Positions 12,100 to 24,710 of a stretch of DNA of 64,000 nt are shown piece by piece; position 1 is the first letter of the stretch; every line of letters begins with the position of its first letter. The notes beneath the pieces are model-generated. The model worked only from the letters and a program-made list of their open reading frames with translations. It ran no database searches and was not told the DNA's origin. This stretch comes from Palaemon carinicauda (lineage: Eukaryota > Arthropoda > Malacostraca > Decapoda > Palaemonidae): NCBI RefSeq assembly GCF_036898095.1, contig NC_090725.1, forward strand, positions 203,032,232-203,096,231, given 5' to 3'. The translations under genes and the position numbers were made by a program.

Positions 12100-14970
12100 A
12101 TGATGTCTCTTTTTTTATTTCTATTAATTCTTATGCTGTCTGGAGACATTGAGCGAAATCCGGGACCAGTAGGTCCTAGATTTCGTCAATGTCGTCTTCT
12201 GTATTGCAATATTCGTGGTCTTCATGCAAATATCCAAGACCTTACAGTTGCGTCCAGACAGTATGATATTCTTTTGTGCTCAGAAACTTTGGTTTCTAAT
12301 ATGAGGCACTCATCTGAGCTCCTTATAACTGGTTTTAAGAAGCCAATAATGTTGAAACGTGATGCCATCCCTAGGGCCAGGGGAATGGCGGTGTATATTA
12401 GGACCGAGTACCCTGCTTCTCATAAGTCCTGCTATCAATGTGGATGTCATGAGATTCAGGTAATAAAAGTTTGTGGCAGGCATAACAACTTTTATTTGTG
12501 TTCGATCTACCGGAATCCAGACATAGATGATTCTATCTTCGATTGTCTTCTTACCATTATGGCTAAGATACAAAAAGATGATAGAAAGGCTTCTTTTGTC
12601 TTTGTTGGTGATTTTAATGCTCACCATAGGGAGTGGTTAAGTTCTATCTCTCCTACCGATCGCCATGGCTTAAGAGCTTTAGACTTTGCCTCTGAATCAG
12701 GCTGTGAGCAAATCATAAATGAAGCTACTCACAGGTCTGGTAATTGCTTGGACCTCGTATACACTGACTCCCCTGGCGTTATAACTAGTAAGGTTGGTTC
12801 TCCAGTCGGGACATCTGATCATGCCTTGATTTCATTATTAGTGAAGACTGAGCAGCCTGTCCCTGATATATCATATTCTTGTAAAATTTATATGAAATCC
12901 CAAGCAGACTGGAATGGGATTTTACATGATCTTTTGTGCTTGAATTGGTCACAATTATATAATAGTGTAGATCCTGTTGTCCCTTTGAATGAGAATCTAG
13001 TCAACATAATTGATAGGCGTATCCCTTCTCGTGTGCTAAGGTACCGAGTGAAGGACAAACCGTGGTTCAATGATGATTGTAGACGTGCTTATTTGGAGAA
13101 ACAGGAGGCCTATCATCTTTGGAAGGGTAACAGATCAGATTTGACCTGGAACAACTATACTCAGCTTCGAACTTTTGCTCAGAGAGTTTATGCCTCAACT
13201 GAAAAGGAGTACAATTTAACCATAAAAGAAACACTTTCTGGTACAACTCAGGAACATAAATGGTGGTCTACCCTTAAATCTGCACTCTTTGGTGTAGATG
13301 CAACAGTTCCTCCTTTACTTAAACCAGATGGCTCAGTCACTCACTGTCCAAAGGAAAAGGCAACCCTTTTGGCTGATGTTTTTGACAGTAAACAGAGTAA
13401 TGAAAAACTTGAACTTCCTCATTCCTGTTTTCCTGAGGCTAAACTAACTAGTTTAGCTTTTCGATCTTGTGAGATTAAAGCTCTGTTGGTGGACCTTGAT
13501 GTTTATGGAGGTGTAGACCCAAATGGTATTTTTCCTTTGTTTTTTATAAAGACAGCAGATTTCTTAGCTCCAAAGTTATCTGTTATTTTGCGCAAGTTAG
13601 CAAGAAGAGGAGCTTTTAGCACTAGTTGGAGAATTGGTAATGTTACTCCTCTATGTAAATGTGTTTGTGGTAGCTCAAATCCCACTGATTACCGCCCAAT
13701 TTCCATAACTCCCATATTATCTAAAGTTTTTTAACGTCTTTTGGCAAAACGTCTTAATAGGTTTGCTGAAGGTAATCATCTACTCCCTAGTTTGCAATTT
13801 GGTTTGCGTAAAGGCCTTGGAGCATGTGATGCCCTTCTCACAATCTCCAATGCTGTACAGAAATCCCTTGATTGTGGTCGGGAAGTTCGTATGATTGGCC
13901 TTGATTTTAGTGCTGCCTTTGACCGTGTTAATCATGAGGCCCTTGTTTTCAAACTGAAACAGTTGGGAGTGGGTGGGTCGTTTCTTAGCATTATTATTGA
14001 TTTTTTAAGTAATAGATCTCAAAGAGTTGTCGTTGATGGGCACCATAGTGATTATAGGAATGTGATATCCGGTGTTCCACAGGGTAGTGTTCTTGGCCCA
14101 TTACTTTTCATACTATATACACATGACATGTGGTTTGGCCTAGAAAACAAGCTTGTTGCATATGCAGATGATGCTACTCTCTTTGCATCAATTCCATCCC
14201 CTGAATGTAGATCTAGGGTTGGTGAATCCCTTAATAGAGATTTAGCTAGAATTAGTGCATGGTGCAAATTATGGGGTATGAAGTTGAATCCTAACAAAAC
14301 TCAAAGTATGATTGTAAGTAGGTCAAGGACGGTGGCTCCTCAACATCCGGATCTCGGTATTGATAATGTTTCTTTAAATATGTATGACTCTTTCAAAATT
14401 TTAGGTATGATTCTCGACAGTAAATTTACTTTTGAGAAACATATAAGGTCTGTGTCTTCTTCAATTGCACAAAAAATAGGCTTATTGAGAAAGTCTTTCA
14501 AGATTTTCGGTGATCAATCTATTCTGAAGAAGTGTTTTAATTCTTTCATTTTACCTTGTTTTGAGTATTGTTCTCCTGTCTGGTCTTCAGCTGCTGATTC
14601 TCATCTTAATTTGTTGGACAGAAACTTACGGTCTATTAAATTTCTTATTCCTGATCTAGATATTAATCTCTGGCACCGTCGTTCAATTAGTTCATTATGC
14701 ATGTTGCATAAGATTTTTCATAACTCTGACCATCCTTTACATTCAGATCTCCCTGGACAATTCTATCCTGTTCGTAATACTAGGCAGGCAGTTAATTCTA
14801 ATAGCCAGGCCTTCTCCATCACGAGGCTCAATACTACGCAGTACTCTAGAAGTTTTATTCCAGCTGTTAACAAGTTGTGGAATAATCTTCCTAATCGGGT
14901 GGTTGAATCAGTAGAAATTCAAAAGTTCAAAGTTGGAGCAAATGCTTTTTTGTTGACCAGGCGGACATGA
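12100..14970 (+). pseudogene. Non-LTR endonuclease-reverse transcriptase with one nonsense codon
   Basis: One frame of 957 codons is broken only by TAA at 13732-13734, which follows LSKVF where the family normally continues KVFERL. Residues 1-23 form a hydrophobic leader ending in a 2A-like motif. The AP-type endonuclease follows: CNIRGL (N37), SET (E62), GDFNAHHREW near 170, and TSDHALIS near 242. The RT has FSAAFDRVNH, GVPQGSVLGPLLF and the catalytic YADD at 14161-14172. The C-terminus carries LPCFEYCSPVW and WNNLPNRVV. No RNase H is seen. No separate ORF1 was found. It belongs to the CR1/L2/Jockey group in the broad sense. Apart from the stop it looks young. Confidence 0.88.
12142..12168 (+). 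other. 2A-like ribosome-skipping motif
   Basis: It encodes GDIERNPGP, matching the 2A consensus D-x-E-x-N-P-G-P. It follows a run of 12 mostly hydrophobic residues from the initiator Met. N-terminal 2A-like sequences are known in some trypanosome, sea urchin and other invertebrate non-LTR elements, where they can act both as signal sequences and as skipping sites. Activity here is inferred, not shown. Confidence 0.85.
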
Positions 14971-15230
14971 GTCTTTTTATAGTTTATTTATGACATATTT
15001 GTTTTTGATGTTGTTAATAGTTTATATATGACACATCTGTTTTGACGTTGTTACTTATTTTGGAATGATTTATTGTTAATTTGTTCTCTTCATTTATTTA
15101 TTTCCTTATTTCCTTTCCTCACTGGGCTATTTTTCCCTGTTGGAGCCCCGGGGCTTATAGCATCTTGCTTTTCCAACTAGGGTTGTAGCTTGGATAGTAA
15201 TAATAATAATAATAATAATAATGTCCACCA

Positions 15231-17492
15231 GTGGGGGGATGCCTACAAAGTTGCTCAAACAGGTGGAAGCAACTCGGGGCCGATTCCTGGACAATCTCCG
15301 TGATCAGTCTAGGGTATCGCGTCCCGTTCATAACATCTCTACCTCCCCTGACAACGAATCCAGTGTCATTAAACTCCCTTGCCATGGGATTGGCAAGGGG
15401 GCAAGCCCTTCGGGCAGAAGTCCAGACCCTGTTGAAGAAGGGCGCTCTCCAAGAGGTCCTCGACGGATCTCCAGGCTTCTTCAGTCGACTCTTTTTTGTA
15501 AAGAAGGCGTCTGGAGGCTGGAAACCAGTCATCGACCTCTCAGCTCTGAACAAGTTTGTCAAACAAACTCCGTTCAGCATGGAGACGGCGGACACGGTCA
15601 GACTTGCAGTAAGACCGCAAGACTTCATGTGCACACTGGACCTAAAGGACATGTACTTCCAGATCCCAGTCCATCTGTCTTCAAGGAAGTACTTAAGATT
15701 CAGCCTAGACAACATAAAGTACCAGTTCAAGGTGCTGTGCTTTGGTCTCTCCACAGCACCACAAGTCTTCACCAGAGTGTTCACCCTAGTATCATCTTGG
15801 GCACACAGGATTGGCATCCGTCTCCTCCGTTATCTGGACAACTGGTTAATCCTAGCAGACTCGGTGTCAACCCTTCTTCAACACCGAGACAAACTTCTGA
15901 GACTTTGCCAAGATCTGGGGATCATGGTAAATCTCGAAAAGTCTTCACTACTTCCCACTCAGAGACTGGTATACCTAGGCATGATTATAGACACCAATCT
16001 CCACAAAGCCTTCCCATCAGATGACAGAATAGCAAGGCTGAGGAAGGTCGCAAGACCTTTTCTCAGACGAGAAGAACTTCCAACCCAATCGTGGTTACGT
16101 CTCCTCGGTCACCTTTCATCGCTGGCTCATCTAGTTCCCAATGGTCGCCTCAAGATAAGATCCCTCCAATGGCGACTCAAGTCCCGGTGGAATCAAGTGT
16201 ACGACTCCCCGGACATCCAGATCCCCATGGGACCTGCGGAACGGACGGATCTCCAGTGGTGGGTGGCAGACGAGAACCTACGAAAAGGAGTGGACCTTCT
16301 CGTCCTCCCCCCGGATTTGATGCTGTTTTCGGACGCTTCAAAAAATGGGTGGGGGCCCCACGTGCTGCACCACACGACCTCAGGCCTCTGGTCAGAGTCA
16401 GAAAAGTACCTCCACATAAATCTCCTAGAGATGAAGGCCATCTTTTTGGCCCTTCAACAGTTCCAACAGTACTTGGCAAGTCACTCTGTGGTGGTGATGA
16501 GCGACAACACCACAGTAGTGGCCTACATCAACCAACAAGGAGGTACTTTTTCGCAGCAACTATCCCATCTAGCAGTAGTGATACTGAGATGGGCCGAAAT
16601 CCACTCGATACCACTATCGGCACGCTTCATTCCGGGCAAAAGGAATTTGCTCGCCGACAACCTGAGCAGAGCATCTCAGATAGTGAGTACCGAGTGGTCT
16701 TTGGATCATCTTGTAGCCAACAAAGTCCTGACTTTGTGGTATTCTCCGACTGTGGACCTCTTCGCAACGGCTCTGAACTTCAGGCTCCCGCTGTATTGTT
16801 CCCCAGTCCCAGACCCCAAGGCTCTCTGGCAAGATGCTTTCCAACAGCGGTGGGACAACATCGATGTTTACACCTTTGCCCCGTTCTGTCTGATGAGGAG
16901 GGTACTCAACAAGACCAAAACATCGGTCAATCTTTCAATGAGCCTCATAGCTCCACTATGGCATCACGCGGAATGGTTCCCGGACCTTCTGCAGCTCCTA
17001 ACGGAGCTACCAAGAGAACTCCCTCCAAGACACAATCTACTCAAACAACCACATGCCAACATCTTCCACAAAGCCATAGGTTCACCACGGCTTCATGCCT
17101 GGAGACTATCCAGCATCTCCTCTCTGAGAGAGGATTTTTGCAACAAGTTGCGATCAGGATGTCTGGACACCTGCGAAAGTATTCGGCAGCAGTCTACCAG
17201 GCAAAGTGGAAAGTCTTCTGTGGTTGGTGTCGTGGAAAGGGTATCTCCACTCAATGCCACTATTCTAACAATAGCGGAGTTCCTCGTGTATGTGCGTGAA
17301 GAAATGTGCCTTTCAGTCTCGGCAGTGAAAGGCTATCGCTCAGCCTTAAGTCTAGCTTTCAGGCTGAAAGGAATGGACATTTCCTCATCGCTAGAACTTT
17401 CTCTACTCATACGTAGTTATGAACTTACCTGCCCTCAGTCGGATGTAAGACCTCCTGCATGGAACGTGGTTCGGGTTCTCAGGTCTCTTTAA
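15231..17492 (+). pseudogene. DIRS-A copy 2 RT / RNase H / methyltransferase-like polyprotein
   Basis: An open frame of 753 codons. RT: SRLFFVKKASGGWKPVIDLS, TLDLKDMYFQIPV, CFGLSTAPQVFTRVF, then YLDN at 15831-15842 (residues 201-204). Copies 3 and C have YLDD here, so the second catalytic Asp is lost through GAC to AAC. RNase H: LFSDASKNGWG, NLLEMKAI, VVMSDNTTVV, LADNLSR. A Dam-methyltransferase-like segment follows, as in DIRS1 elements: VDLFATALNFRLPLYCSPVP, DAFQQRW, YTFAPF. Near 17190-17260 a pair of frameshifts garbles the YR N-terminus before the frame resumes with IAEFLVYVREEM. It is catalytically dead. Confidence 0.85.
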
Positions 17493-18123
17493 GAGACCTC
17501 CCTATGAATCATTGTGCCAGGCATCAGATGGTATTCCAGCTAGCTTTGGCCTTGGCCAAGCAAGTTAGCGAACTTCATGGTCTCTCGTATGACATCGCCC
17601 ATTCAAGGGGATGGGGGGAGGTAACGTTCAGCTTCGTCCCCGAGTTTATTGCTAAGACTCAGAATCCAGGAGTAGCGGATCCTTGATTCGACTCCTTCCG
17701 GATTTCTAGTCTCCGTTCTGTAACATATGACCCGGACCATCTCTTACTATGCCCAGTAAGGAGTTGAGGCTCTACCTCAAAAGAACAGCTGCAGCCCGTC
17801 CTCGTGTGCCAGCACTATTCGTCAGCACAGGAAGGACTAAGAGGAGGGTCACCAAGAACACCATCTCTGCATGGATTCGCAGGGTCATTGACCTGGCCTT
17901 GAATCCAAACCCTCCTCCGTCACGTCGCCCCAGAGCACATGATGTTAGGGGCATAGCTACGTCCCTGGCCTTCATAAGAAATTTTTCAGTGACGCAGGTT
18001 CTTCAAGCTGGGGTGTGGAAATGTCAAACAACATTCACATCCTACTACCTGCAAGACGTGATCCACAGGAGACTCGATACGTTCGCTATCGGTCCTGTGG
18101 TGGCTGCACAACAGCTGGTTTAA
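17146..18123 (+). pseudogene. DIRS-A copy 2 tyrosine recombinase
   Basis: The SAM-like N-terminal domain (YQAKWKVFCGWC in an alternative frame, then IAEFLVYVREEM, SAVKGYRSALSLAFRLKG) leads to the catalytic domain. The first catalytic Arg (AKRVSEL in copy 3) is Gln here, CAA at 17561-17563. A stop at 17683-17685 and further lesions separate the 17459-17686 and 17749-18123 pieces. The last piece retains Lys-rich GRTKRRVTKNTIS, HDVRG (H-x2-R), AGVWK and TSYYLQDV with the candidate nucleophilic Tyr. Gln at the first Arg and the frame breaks make it inactive. Confidence 0.82.
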
Positions 18124-18679
18124 AACCTCAAGCTCCTTATTGGACAAGTAGCAGAAGGTTGAGGGTATTGTTACCCGGTTTTAGTCTGCATGAATGAAAA
18201 GGTTTGACTGGCCCTTATTCTTTTCTTCATCATCCCCTCTCTTGGGGAAAGCAGCATCCTGGGTTCTCTGCATAGCTGACCTCAAACCACTGCAGGTAAA
18301 CCATGCTCCCTTGTGTTCCTAGTATTAAGATTAATACTGTTATGTCCCCATACCCTGACGAGGTGGTATTGGGAAAGTCCTAGTCTACAAGTTTCCATCT
18401 AAAGAAATTCAGAACAACTTTCTAGGACAAGACACACTTCTTCATACCTTCACACACAGGTTGCGTAGGCCGCAGACCTTGCGTAGCAAGGTTCTAGCGA
18501 GGTGCAGGGACTCCTTATTTCTTAGGTGCTTACACACTAAAATAACGAGCCCCCGTGCAAAGCCAAAAACCAGACTGGCTGGGACGTCCACCCTTCCTAA
18601 TGGGTGAGTCACCCCTATTAAATAGCGTGGTTTGTAATCCAGTTACGGAACAAATGACAAATTCGTAGATAATTTTCAT
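18124..18679 (+). other. DIRS-A copy 2 3' UTR and left half of its ICR
   Basis: No coding region. The 3' UTR is colinear with 40850-41330 (copy 3) and 57860-58330 (copy 4), including CTGACGAGGTGGTATTGGGA. The ICR begins near 18622 (AAATAGCGTGGTTTGTAATC) and includes GGAACAAATGACAAATTC (18648-18665), the reverse complement of the left end joined to the right end. It is interrupted at 18679 by DIRS-B copy A and resumes at 25046. Confidence 0.8.
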
Positions 18680-18697
18680 TTTTCAATATTAAACTTA

Positions 18698-18853
18698 CCC
18701 GGTGATCATATAGCTGTCAGCTCTGCTGCCCGACAGAAAAAACCTACGGGCGGAATACGCCAGCGATCGCTATACAGGTGGGGGTGTACATCAACAGCGC
18801 CATCTGTCAAGTAGGTACTCAAGTACTCGATGTCAACAAGAACCAATTTTCTC
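18698..18853 (+). repeat. DIRS-B copy A left ITR
   Basis: It is the near-perfect reverse complement of 24851-25012. Landmarks are GGTGATCATATAGCTGTCAG, GCCCGACAG, GCGATCGC and AGTACTCGATGTCAACAAG. The leader from 18854 to about 20030 (roughly 1.2 kb) has no coding frame and contains short GA-rich runs at 19650-19700. Confidence 0.9.
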
Positions 18854-20030
18854 TCTGTCGTGCCAATGGCAAGACCTACTAAATACGCCGTCCCTAACTG
18901 GATTTGTTTTCACAACGATTTGGTGAAGTACACTATTCCAGTTTTGAGCTTTCGCTATGCAGGGGTTTTATCTTCATTTCAAAACTTGAACTCGTTTTGG
19001 ATAGATTTAATTATGGTGACGAAGAGAGTATGGACTCTCTTTCACTTTTAAATGGCCGACCCTTCCCTTAGACGGAAGTGTGTTTAGGTTTTTGGTAATT
19101 TTGCTTAACAAGTTATAGATCTATTTATTTTATATCTCTCCACCTTTATAGGCCTCTTCGATTAACTTTCCATTTATTATAAACTTATAAAAAATTAATT
19201 TTTATGTTTGTTTATATGCGACCTTTCCTAATAGTAGGCGGTCCTTACTTGGAACCGAAGTTAATTAACATTGAGCCCGTCATATCGTATTTAACCTTTT
19301 AAGAATTTAATACTTTTTTAATTTTAATGTTTTATGAAAGAATTTCTTTGATAGTCTCGTACTGTTTTCAAAGATGAACTAACGTTTAGTTTTTTAGTCT
19401 CCGCAGTTGCTGACGTTCAGAACGTTCAACATGCGCTCTATCGTTACGATAGAGAGAGAGAGTGTATCACGGTTTCACGTTGCAGTAAGAGTAAACCGAT
19501 TCTAGCGTTTCGTTCATTCTTTCTTAGCTTAAATGGTTTAAATTCTAAATAAAGGAACTTTTTATTTGGGAAACCTTTCAGTTTTTTCCTTTAGCAAATA
19601 ACATGTTTTAACGATATATAATTGGGCTCTTCTCTCAGGTGCTAAGTCAAGAGAGAAGAGAGAGAGAGATAGAGACGGAGGGAGAGAGAGGAGAATAAAC
19701 GTTTCGTTCAAGCGGGTAACGTTGTTCTCGTTTTTTACTCTTCTCCCTAGTCGCTGTAGGGGAAGAAGGTAAAACGTTTCTAGGGTTTTATTCTTGTTCC
19801 CAGGCTTTATGCGGTGAGAGATTGTAAACGTAGTTTATTTGATCTAGTGTTTAGTCTCTTTTCCAGCCACTGAATTCTTTATCTTTATTTATGTTTTTCT
19901 GTTGCATTGTAAAACTGTTTTCGCAATTACTACCTTTTAATGAAGGATAGGATTGCGTGTTTCAGGTAGAAATCAGTTAAAGTTTCGATTTCAGTGAAAT
20001 AAGTGCAAACAGAAAATCAAAAGTGATAAA

Positions 20031-22212
20031 GTGATATGCGCAAAGTGTTACAGTGTTGCGTCCGAGGGTTCGTCTGTTCGTGCCAGTTGTTCACCTAGTC
20101 CGGGACCTCTTACAAGCTCCCAAGCCCAGTGGAGAAGTAATGTCGAACGACTTATGGGTTCCACAGGCCTTGATCGACGAACAGACGTTTTTCCCTCCGT
20201 GGTTTCGGGCGTATCTACACACGTTGCCGACGTGAGATCGCCCCACCCACACAAAGACGAGAGAGCCCATTTATTCCTCGGCTGCGGAAGAGGTTTCTCG
20301 TAGAAACCATGGACCAAATCTTGCAGCTTTTAAGTGCAAGTCGGTCCCTTCCGCGCAAGTCCAACGGCCTAGGTGTAGCCACTGGGTCAGTTCGGACTCG
20401 CTGCAGTCATCCGACGACTGCACACCTCCCAAGAGAGGCAAGGTGGTACCGCAACAGGCAGTAACTCCGTCTGTTGCCGCACCAGCTGTTTTAGACCCTC
20501 AGTCACAACGGACAGTAGCTCCGTTTGTTGCCGTTTTTTGTAGACCCTAAGTGGTCTTTACTGCAGTCTATGCAGACTCAGTTAGCTGCGGTTATGCAGG
20601 AGTTTCGTGCGGAGAAGGTTGACTCTGCTCTCGTTAGCCTACAACCTGCCACGGTTGTGCGCCCAGCTCACGCTGAGGCTGCCTGCTCCCACACTCCGGC
20701 TGCGGAGAGCTCCACCTCCGATGCGCAATCGACCCTGCCAGACGCATGTTAACGTTAGCCGACGTGCGGCTCCCTTCGTTGACATGCGTGAGCTACCGCA
20801 TCAGCAGTGGGAAGGTGGAGTCAAGCTGCCGTGTTTTGACGCGATGCGTTAGTTTCCGCAACCCACGGCAGTCCCCACCACGCACCACCACTCCGCTTTG
20901 GTTGTTGCCTGCTCCCACACTCCGACTGCGGAGAAGGTTGACGATGCACCCGTTTGCCTACAACCTGCCACGGTTGTGCGCCCAGCATGGCTGCCTGCTC
21001 CCACACTCTTGTTGTGAGAGCTCCTCCACCCATGCGCAGTCGACCCTGCCAGACGCATGCTGACTCCCACAGACACACGGAGCACTCCGTTGCCGTGCGT
21101 GAGCTACCACAAGCTGCCGTGTTTTGACACGGTGTGTCAGCCTCCGCAACCCACTGTGGTTACCGCCACTCGCCCGCAGCAGACTAGTCAGTCAGGAGTT
21201 GAGGCTTCCCCACACAGCTTTGGTTGTTGCCAGCTCACAGACTGTCAAGCAGTTACATGACGTTGCCTTCTGGTCTGCTACTAATGCACCAGTGCTGTAT
21301 GTCCTCACGCACCTGTTGTGGTTGACAGTTCAGTTTTTGACAGTTCACAGACTGTCAAGCAGTTACATAACGTTGCCTTCTGGTCTGCTGCTTATGCACC
21401 AGTGAGACCCTCACTGAGATAACCTAGCTTTTCTCGGACATGGTTCCTGTAGATGAGAAAGTGCTGTTCTCCCTCCTTCTGGTATTCCTTTGAGGACTCT
21501 GTCATTTGGAGAGGAGCCTTAAGCTGCTTAGCCTCCTAGGGACTTTAATTAAAGCATAACAAGGCTTCCAGGGATGGTAAATGGTTCCGCTTCAGTCGCT
21601 AACCCTGTCTGTTGCCACACCTGCTCCCATAGACCCTAATGGGCTTTGTTGCAAGACATGCAGTCCAAGCTTGTGTCCTTGATAGAGGATTTTTTACAGA
21701 GAAGAACCTTCTAGCCAACAACCTTCCTACCGGTTGGTTGTACGCCCTGTTGACGCTGAGGTATCCTACTCACGTCCGCCAGTTGAGATGGTTCCTCCAC
21801 CGGTGCGACCCAGTGTGTGTTGCCAGTCGCACGTTGACGTTAAGCGACTCTCGGAGGTGGTTGTGGACGTTCAGTGTGTCACTAGGAAGACGTTCAACAA
21901 CCAGCAGAGGTGACTTGTTGTGACGCAGTGCGGCAACCTCAGCAACCCGGTAGGGGGTTGACTGCACAACCCAGACAGTCTAGACAGTTTCGGGTTGACG
22001 CTGTACTTCCTCGCATCCCCATGGTTGACAGTTCACAGACTGTGCAGCAGTACCATGATCTTGTGTCCGGCTCCGTCACGCATCCACCAGTGCGACCGGA
22101 TTCAGCGAGTCAGACGTTGCCCACTCCGTTGCCGTTTCCTCATCAGTTTCGGATGAGGAACCCTCTGACGAGGACATTGCTGAACAAGACGATCAACCCC
22201 CAGCCCTGCTAT
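20031..22212 (+). pseudogene. DIRS-B copy A gag remnant
   Basis: Pieces align with gag of copy C: SSVRASCSPSPGPLTSSQAQ (copy C: SVRASRPPSPGPLASSHAQG), RSNVERLMGSTGLDRRT, FVDPKWSLLQSMQTQL and SDEEPSDEDIAEQ. Stops and frameshifts are frequent, for instance the stop after LPDAC at about 20750. The same stop is present at the same place in copy B. The piece ends at the deletion junction around 22200-22215, where gag jumps into the RT connection region. Confidence 0.75.
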
Positions 22213-24425
22213 CCATCCAGAAGATGCTGAAGAAGGAACACTGCCCTGTCAGGCTGTGGATGAGTCTGGTTAGGACACTGTCATCCGTGGTTCAATTTGT
22301 GTCACTTGGAAGACTACACCTCCGTCCTCTTCTGTATCATCTAGCTTTTCACTGGAAAAGGACAAGACGCTAGAAGCGGTCTCGATCCCGGTTTCCGGAA
22401 AGATAAAGTCTGGTCTGACTTGGTGAAAGGACTTTATCAACCTTTGAAAGGGTCTTCCCCTGACTGTTCAGACTCCCAACCACGTTCTCTTCTCGGACGC
22501 ATCGGACGTAGGCTGGGGTGCGACATTAGGCGGTAGGGAATGCTCGGGATTATGGAACTCGAGTCAAAGGACAATGCATTTCAACTGCAAGAAGCTTCTG
22601 GCAGTACGTCTGACCTGGAAAAGCTTCAGGTCTCTCCTTCAAGGCAAAGTGGTGGAGGTGAACACGGTCAACTCCCTGCTTTGACGTACATCTCCAAGCA
22701 AGGAGGGACCTACTCTCTGACATGGTACGAGTTCACAAGTGACCTCCTCTCCTGTTCAACAGGTCTAGACTTTTCACTAGTAACGAGGTTCATCCAAGGC
22801 AACTTGAATGTCATAGCAGATTGTCTCAGTAGGAAGGGACAAATAATTCCAACATATTGGACCCTCCACAAGGATGTATGCAAGAGACTTTGGGCCACCT
22901 GGGGCCAGCCAACCATAGATCTCTTCGCAACCTCGATGACCAAGAGGCTCCCAATACTTTGCTCACCTATCCCGGACCCAGCAGTAGTTCATATAGATGC
23001 CTTTCTACTAGATTGGTCACATCTAGATCTATATGCATTCCCTCCGTTCTAGATTGTCAACAAGGTACTGCAGAAGTTCGCCTCTCACGAAGGGACAAAG
23101 TTGACGCTAGTTGCTTCCCTCTGGCCCGCGAGAGAATAACTCACCGAGGTACTTCGATGGCTAGTAGACGTTCCCAGAACACTTCCCCTAAGGGTGGACC
23201 TGCTACGTCTGCCACGCGTAAAGAAGGTACTCCAAGGCCTCCACGCTCTTCGTCTGACTGCCTTCAGGACATCGAAAGACTCTCGAGAACTAGAGGTTTT
23301 TCGAAGGAGGCAACCAGAGCGATTGCTAGAGCAAGGAGAACATCCACCCTTAGAGTCTACCAATCGAAGTGGGAAATCTTCCGAAACTGGTGCAAGTCAG
23401 TATCCGTATCCTCGACCAGTACCTCTGTAACTCAAATAGCTGACTTCCTCTTATATCTGAGGAAAGAACGATCTCTTTCAGCTCCCACTATCAAGGGTTA
23501 CAGAAGCATGTTGGCATCAGTCTTCCGTCACAGAGGCTTAGATCTTTCCAACAATAAAGATCTACAGGACCTCCTTAAGTCTTTTGAGACCACGAAGGAG
23601 CGTCGTTTGGTTACACCTGGTTGGAATTTAGACGTGGTTCTAAGATTCCTTATGTCAGACAGGTTCGAACCACTTCAATCAGCCTCCCTGAAAGATCTCA
23701 CCTTTAAGACTCTTTTCCTGATACGCTTAACCACAGCTAAAAGAGTCAGTGAGATTCATGCCTTCAGCAAGAACATCGGATTCTCAACCGAAACGGCTAC
23801 ATGTTCTACAACTTGGTTTTCTAGCCAAACACGAGCTGCCTTCTCGGCCTTGACCAATATCGTTCGATATTCCAAGCTTATCGTATGGTTGGAAATGAAC
23901 TAGAAAGATTATTATGTCCTGTAAGAGCTCTTAAGTTCTTTTTTAAAAACCTTTACGAGGCCCGTCTGAAGCTTTATGGTGTTCAGTTAAGAATCCATCT
24001 TTGCCTATGTCAGAGAATTCTTTATCCTATTTTATCAGACTGTTAATACGAGAAGCTCATTCCCTTCTGAATGAGGAAGACCAAGCTTGGCTGAAGGTAA
24101 GGACACACGAAGTTAGAGCTGTCACAACTTCCGTGGCCTTTAAACAAAATAGATCTCTGCAAAGTATATTCGACGCAACCTATTGGAAAAGCAAATCAGT
24201 GTTCGCGTCTTTTATCTTAAGAATGTCCAGTCTCTTTACGAGAACTGCTACACTCTGGGACCATTCGTAGCAACGAGTGCAGTAGTGGTGGGGGCTCCAC
24301 CACTACAATTCCCTAATTCCAGAACCTTTTTAATCTTTCTCTTGAAATATTTTTGGGTTGTCCGGAAGGCTAAGAAGCCTTTCGCATCCTACTTGATTTG
24401 GCGGGTGGTCAAAATCATTTCTTGA
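22213..24425 (+). pseudogene. DIRS-B copy A RT connection, RNase H, methyltransferase-like and YR remnants
   Basis: It opens with MLKKEHCPVRLWMSLVRTLS, matching copy C at 63750-63810, so the RT palm with YLDD is missing. RNase H remnants (NLNVIADCLSRKG), a Dam-like segment (IDLFATSMTKRLPILCSPIP, DLYAFPPF, then a stop at 23050) and YR follow. YR shows LRVYQSKWEIFRNWC, IADFLLYLRKERSLS and AKRVSEIHAFS with the first catalytic Arg. A frame break comes at about 23800-23900. HEVRAV (H-x2-R) and TYWKSK follow in 24001-24270. A base lost from a T run near 24210 puts the Tyr-containing FYLKN in a different frame. Confidence 0.8.
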
Positions 24426-24710
24426 GAAGCGCCTAGATTAGAGGTTTTGATGAGGACCTTTAGTATGGGTTGCAACCCTTCATACTTCAGCTCCTAGGAG
24501 TCGCTCAGCATCCTATGAGGATCGCGAGGCTCAGTAAGGAAGACGTACTTAAAAAGGCAGAGTAATTGTTCAAGTCGTCTTCCTTACTAGGTACTTATTT
24601 ATTTTATGCTTGTTATTTTGAATAACTGCTAAAATGAAATACGGAATACTTAGCTCATAATGTCAACATGTAATGCTGGTCTCTACCCACCCCCCTGGGT
24701 GTGAATCAGC

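Larger units (their letters stand above)
11758..15222 (+). mobile_element. Non-LTR retrotransposon inserted between gag and RT of DIRS-A copy 2
   Basis: About 3.46 kb. The 5' UTR of roughly 340 bp starts in a T-rich run, a single long coding region spans 12100-14970, and the 3' UTR ends in a (TAA)n tail at 15199-15222. The 3' UTR motif around 15146-15190 (GGGGCTTATAGCATC, CCAACTAGGGTTGTAGC) recurs reversed at 46680-46730, showing a family. DIRS-A sequence resumes right after the tail. Comparison with copy 3 shows the uninterrupted sequence around CCCCCTGCATGTCCACC, so at most a few target bases were lost. Confidence 0.9.

Noticed and set aside
16091..17299. 402-codon plus frame overlapping RT/RNase H
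   Set aside because: It is a shadow of the RT/RNase H frame. Only its last part is meaningful, where the true YR N-terminus is read after a frameshift.
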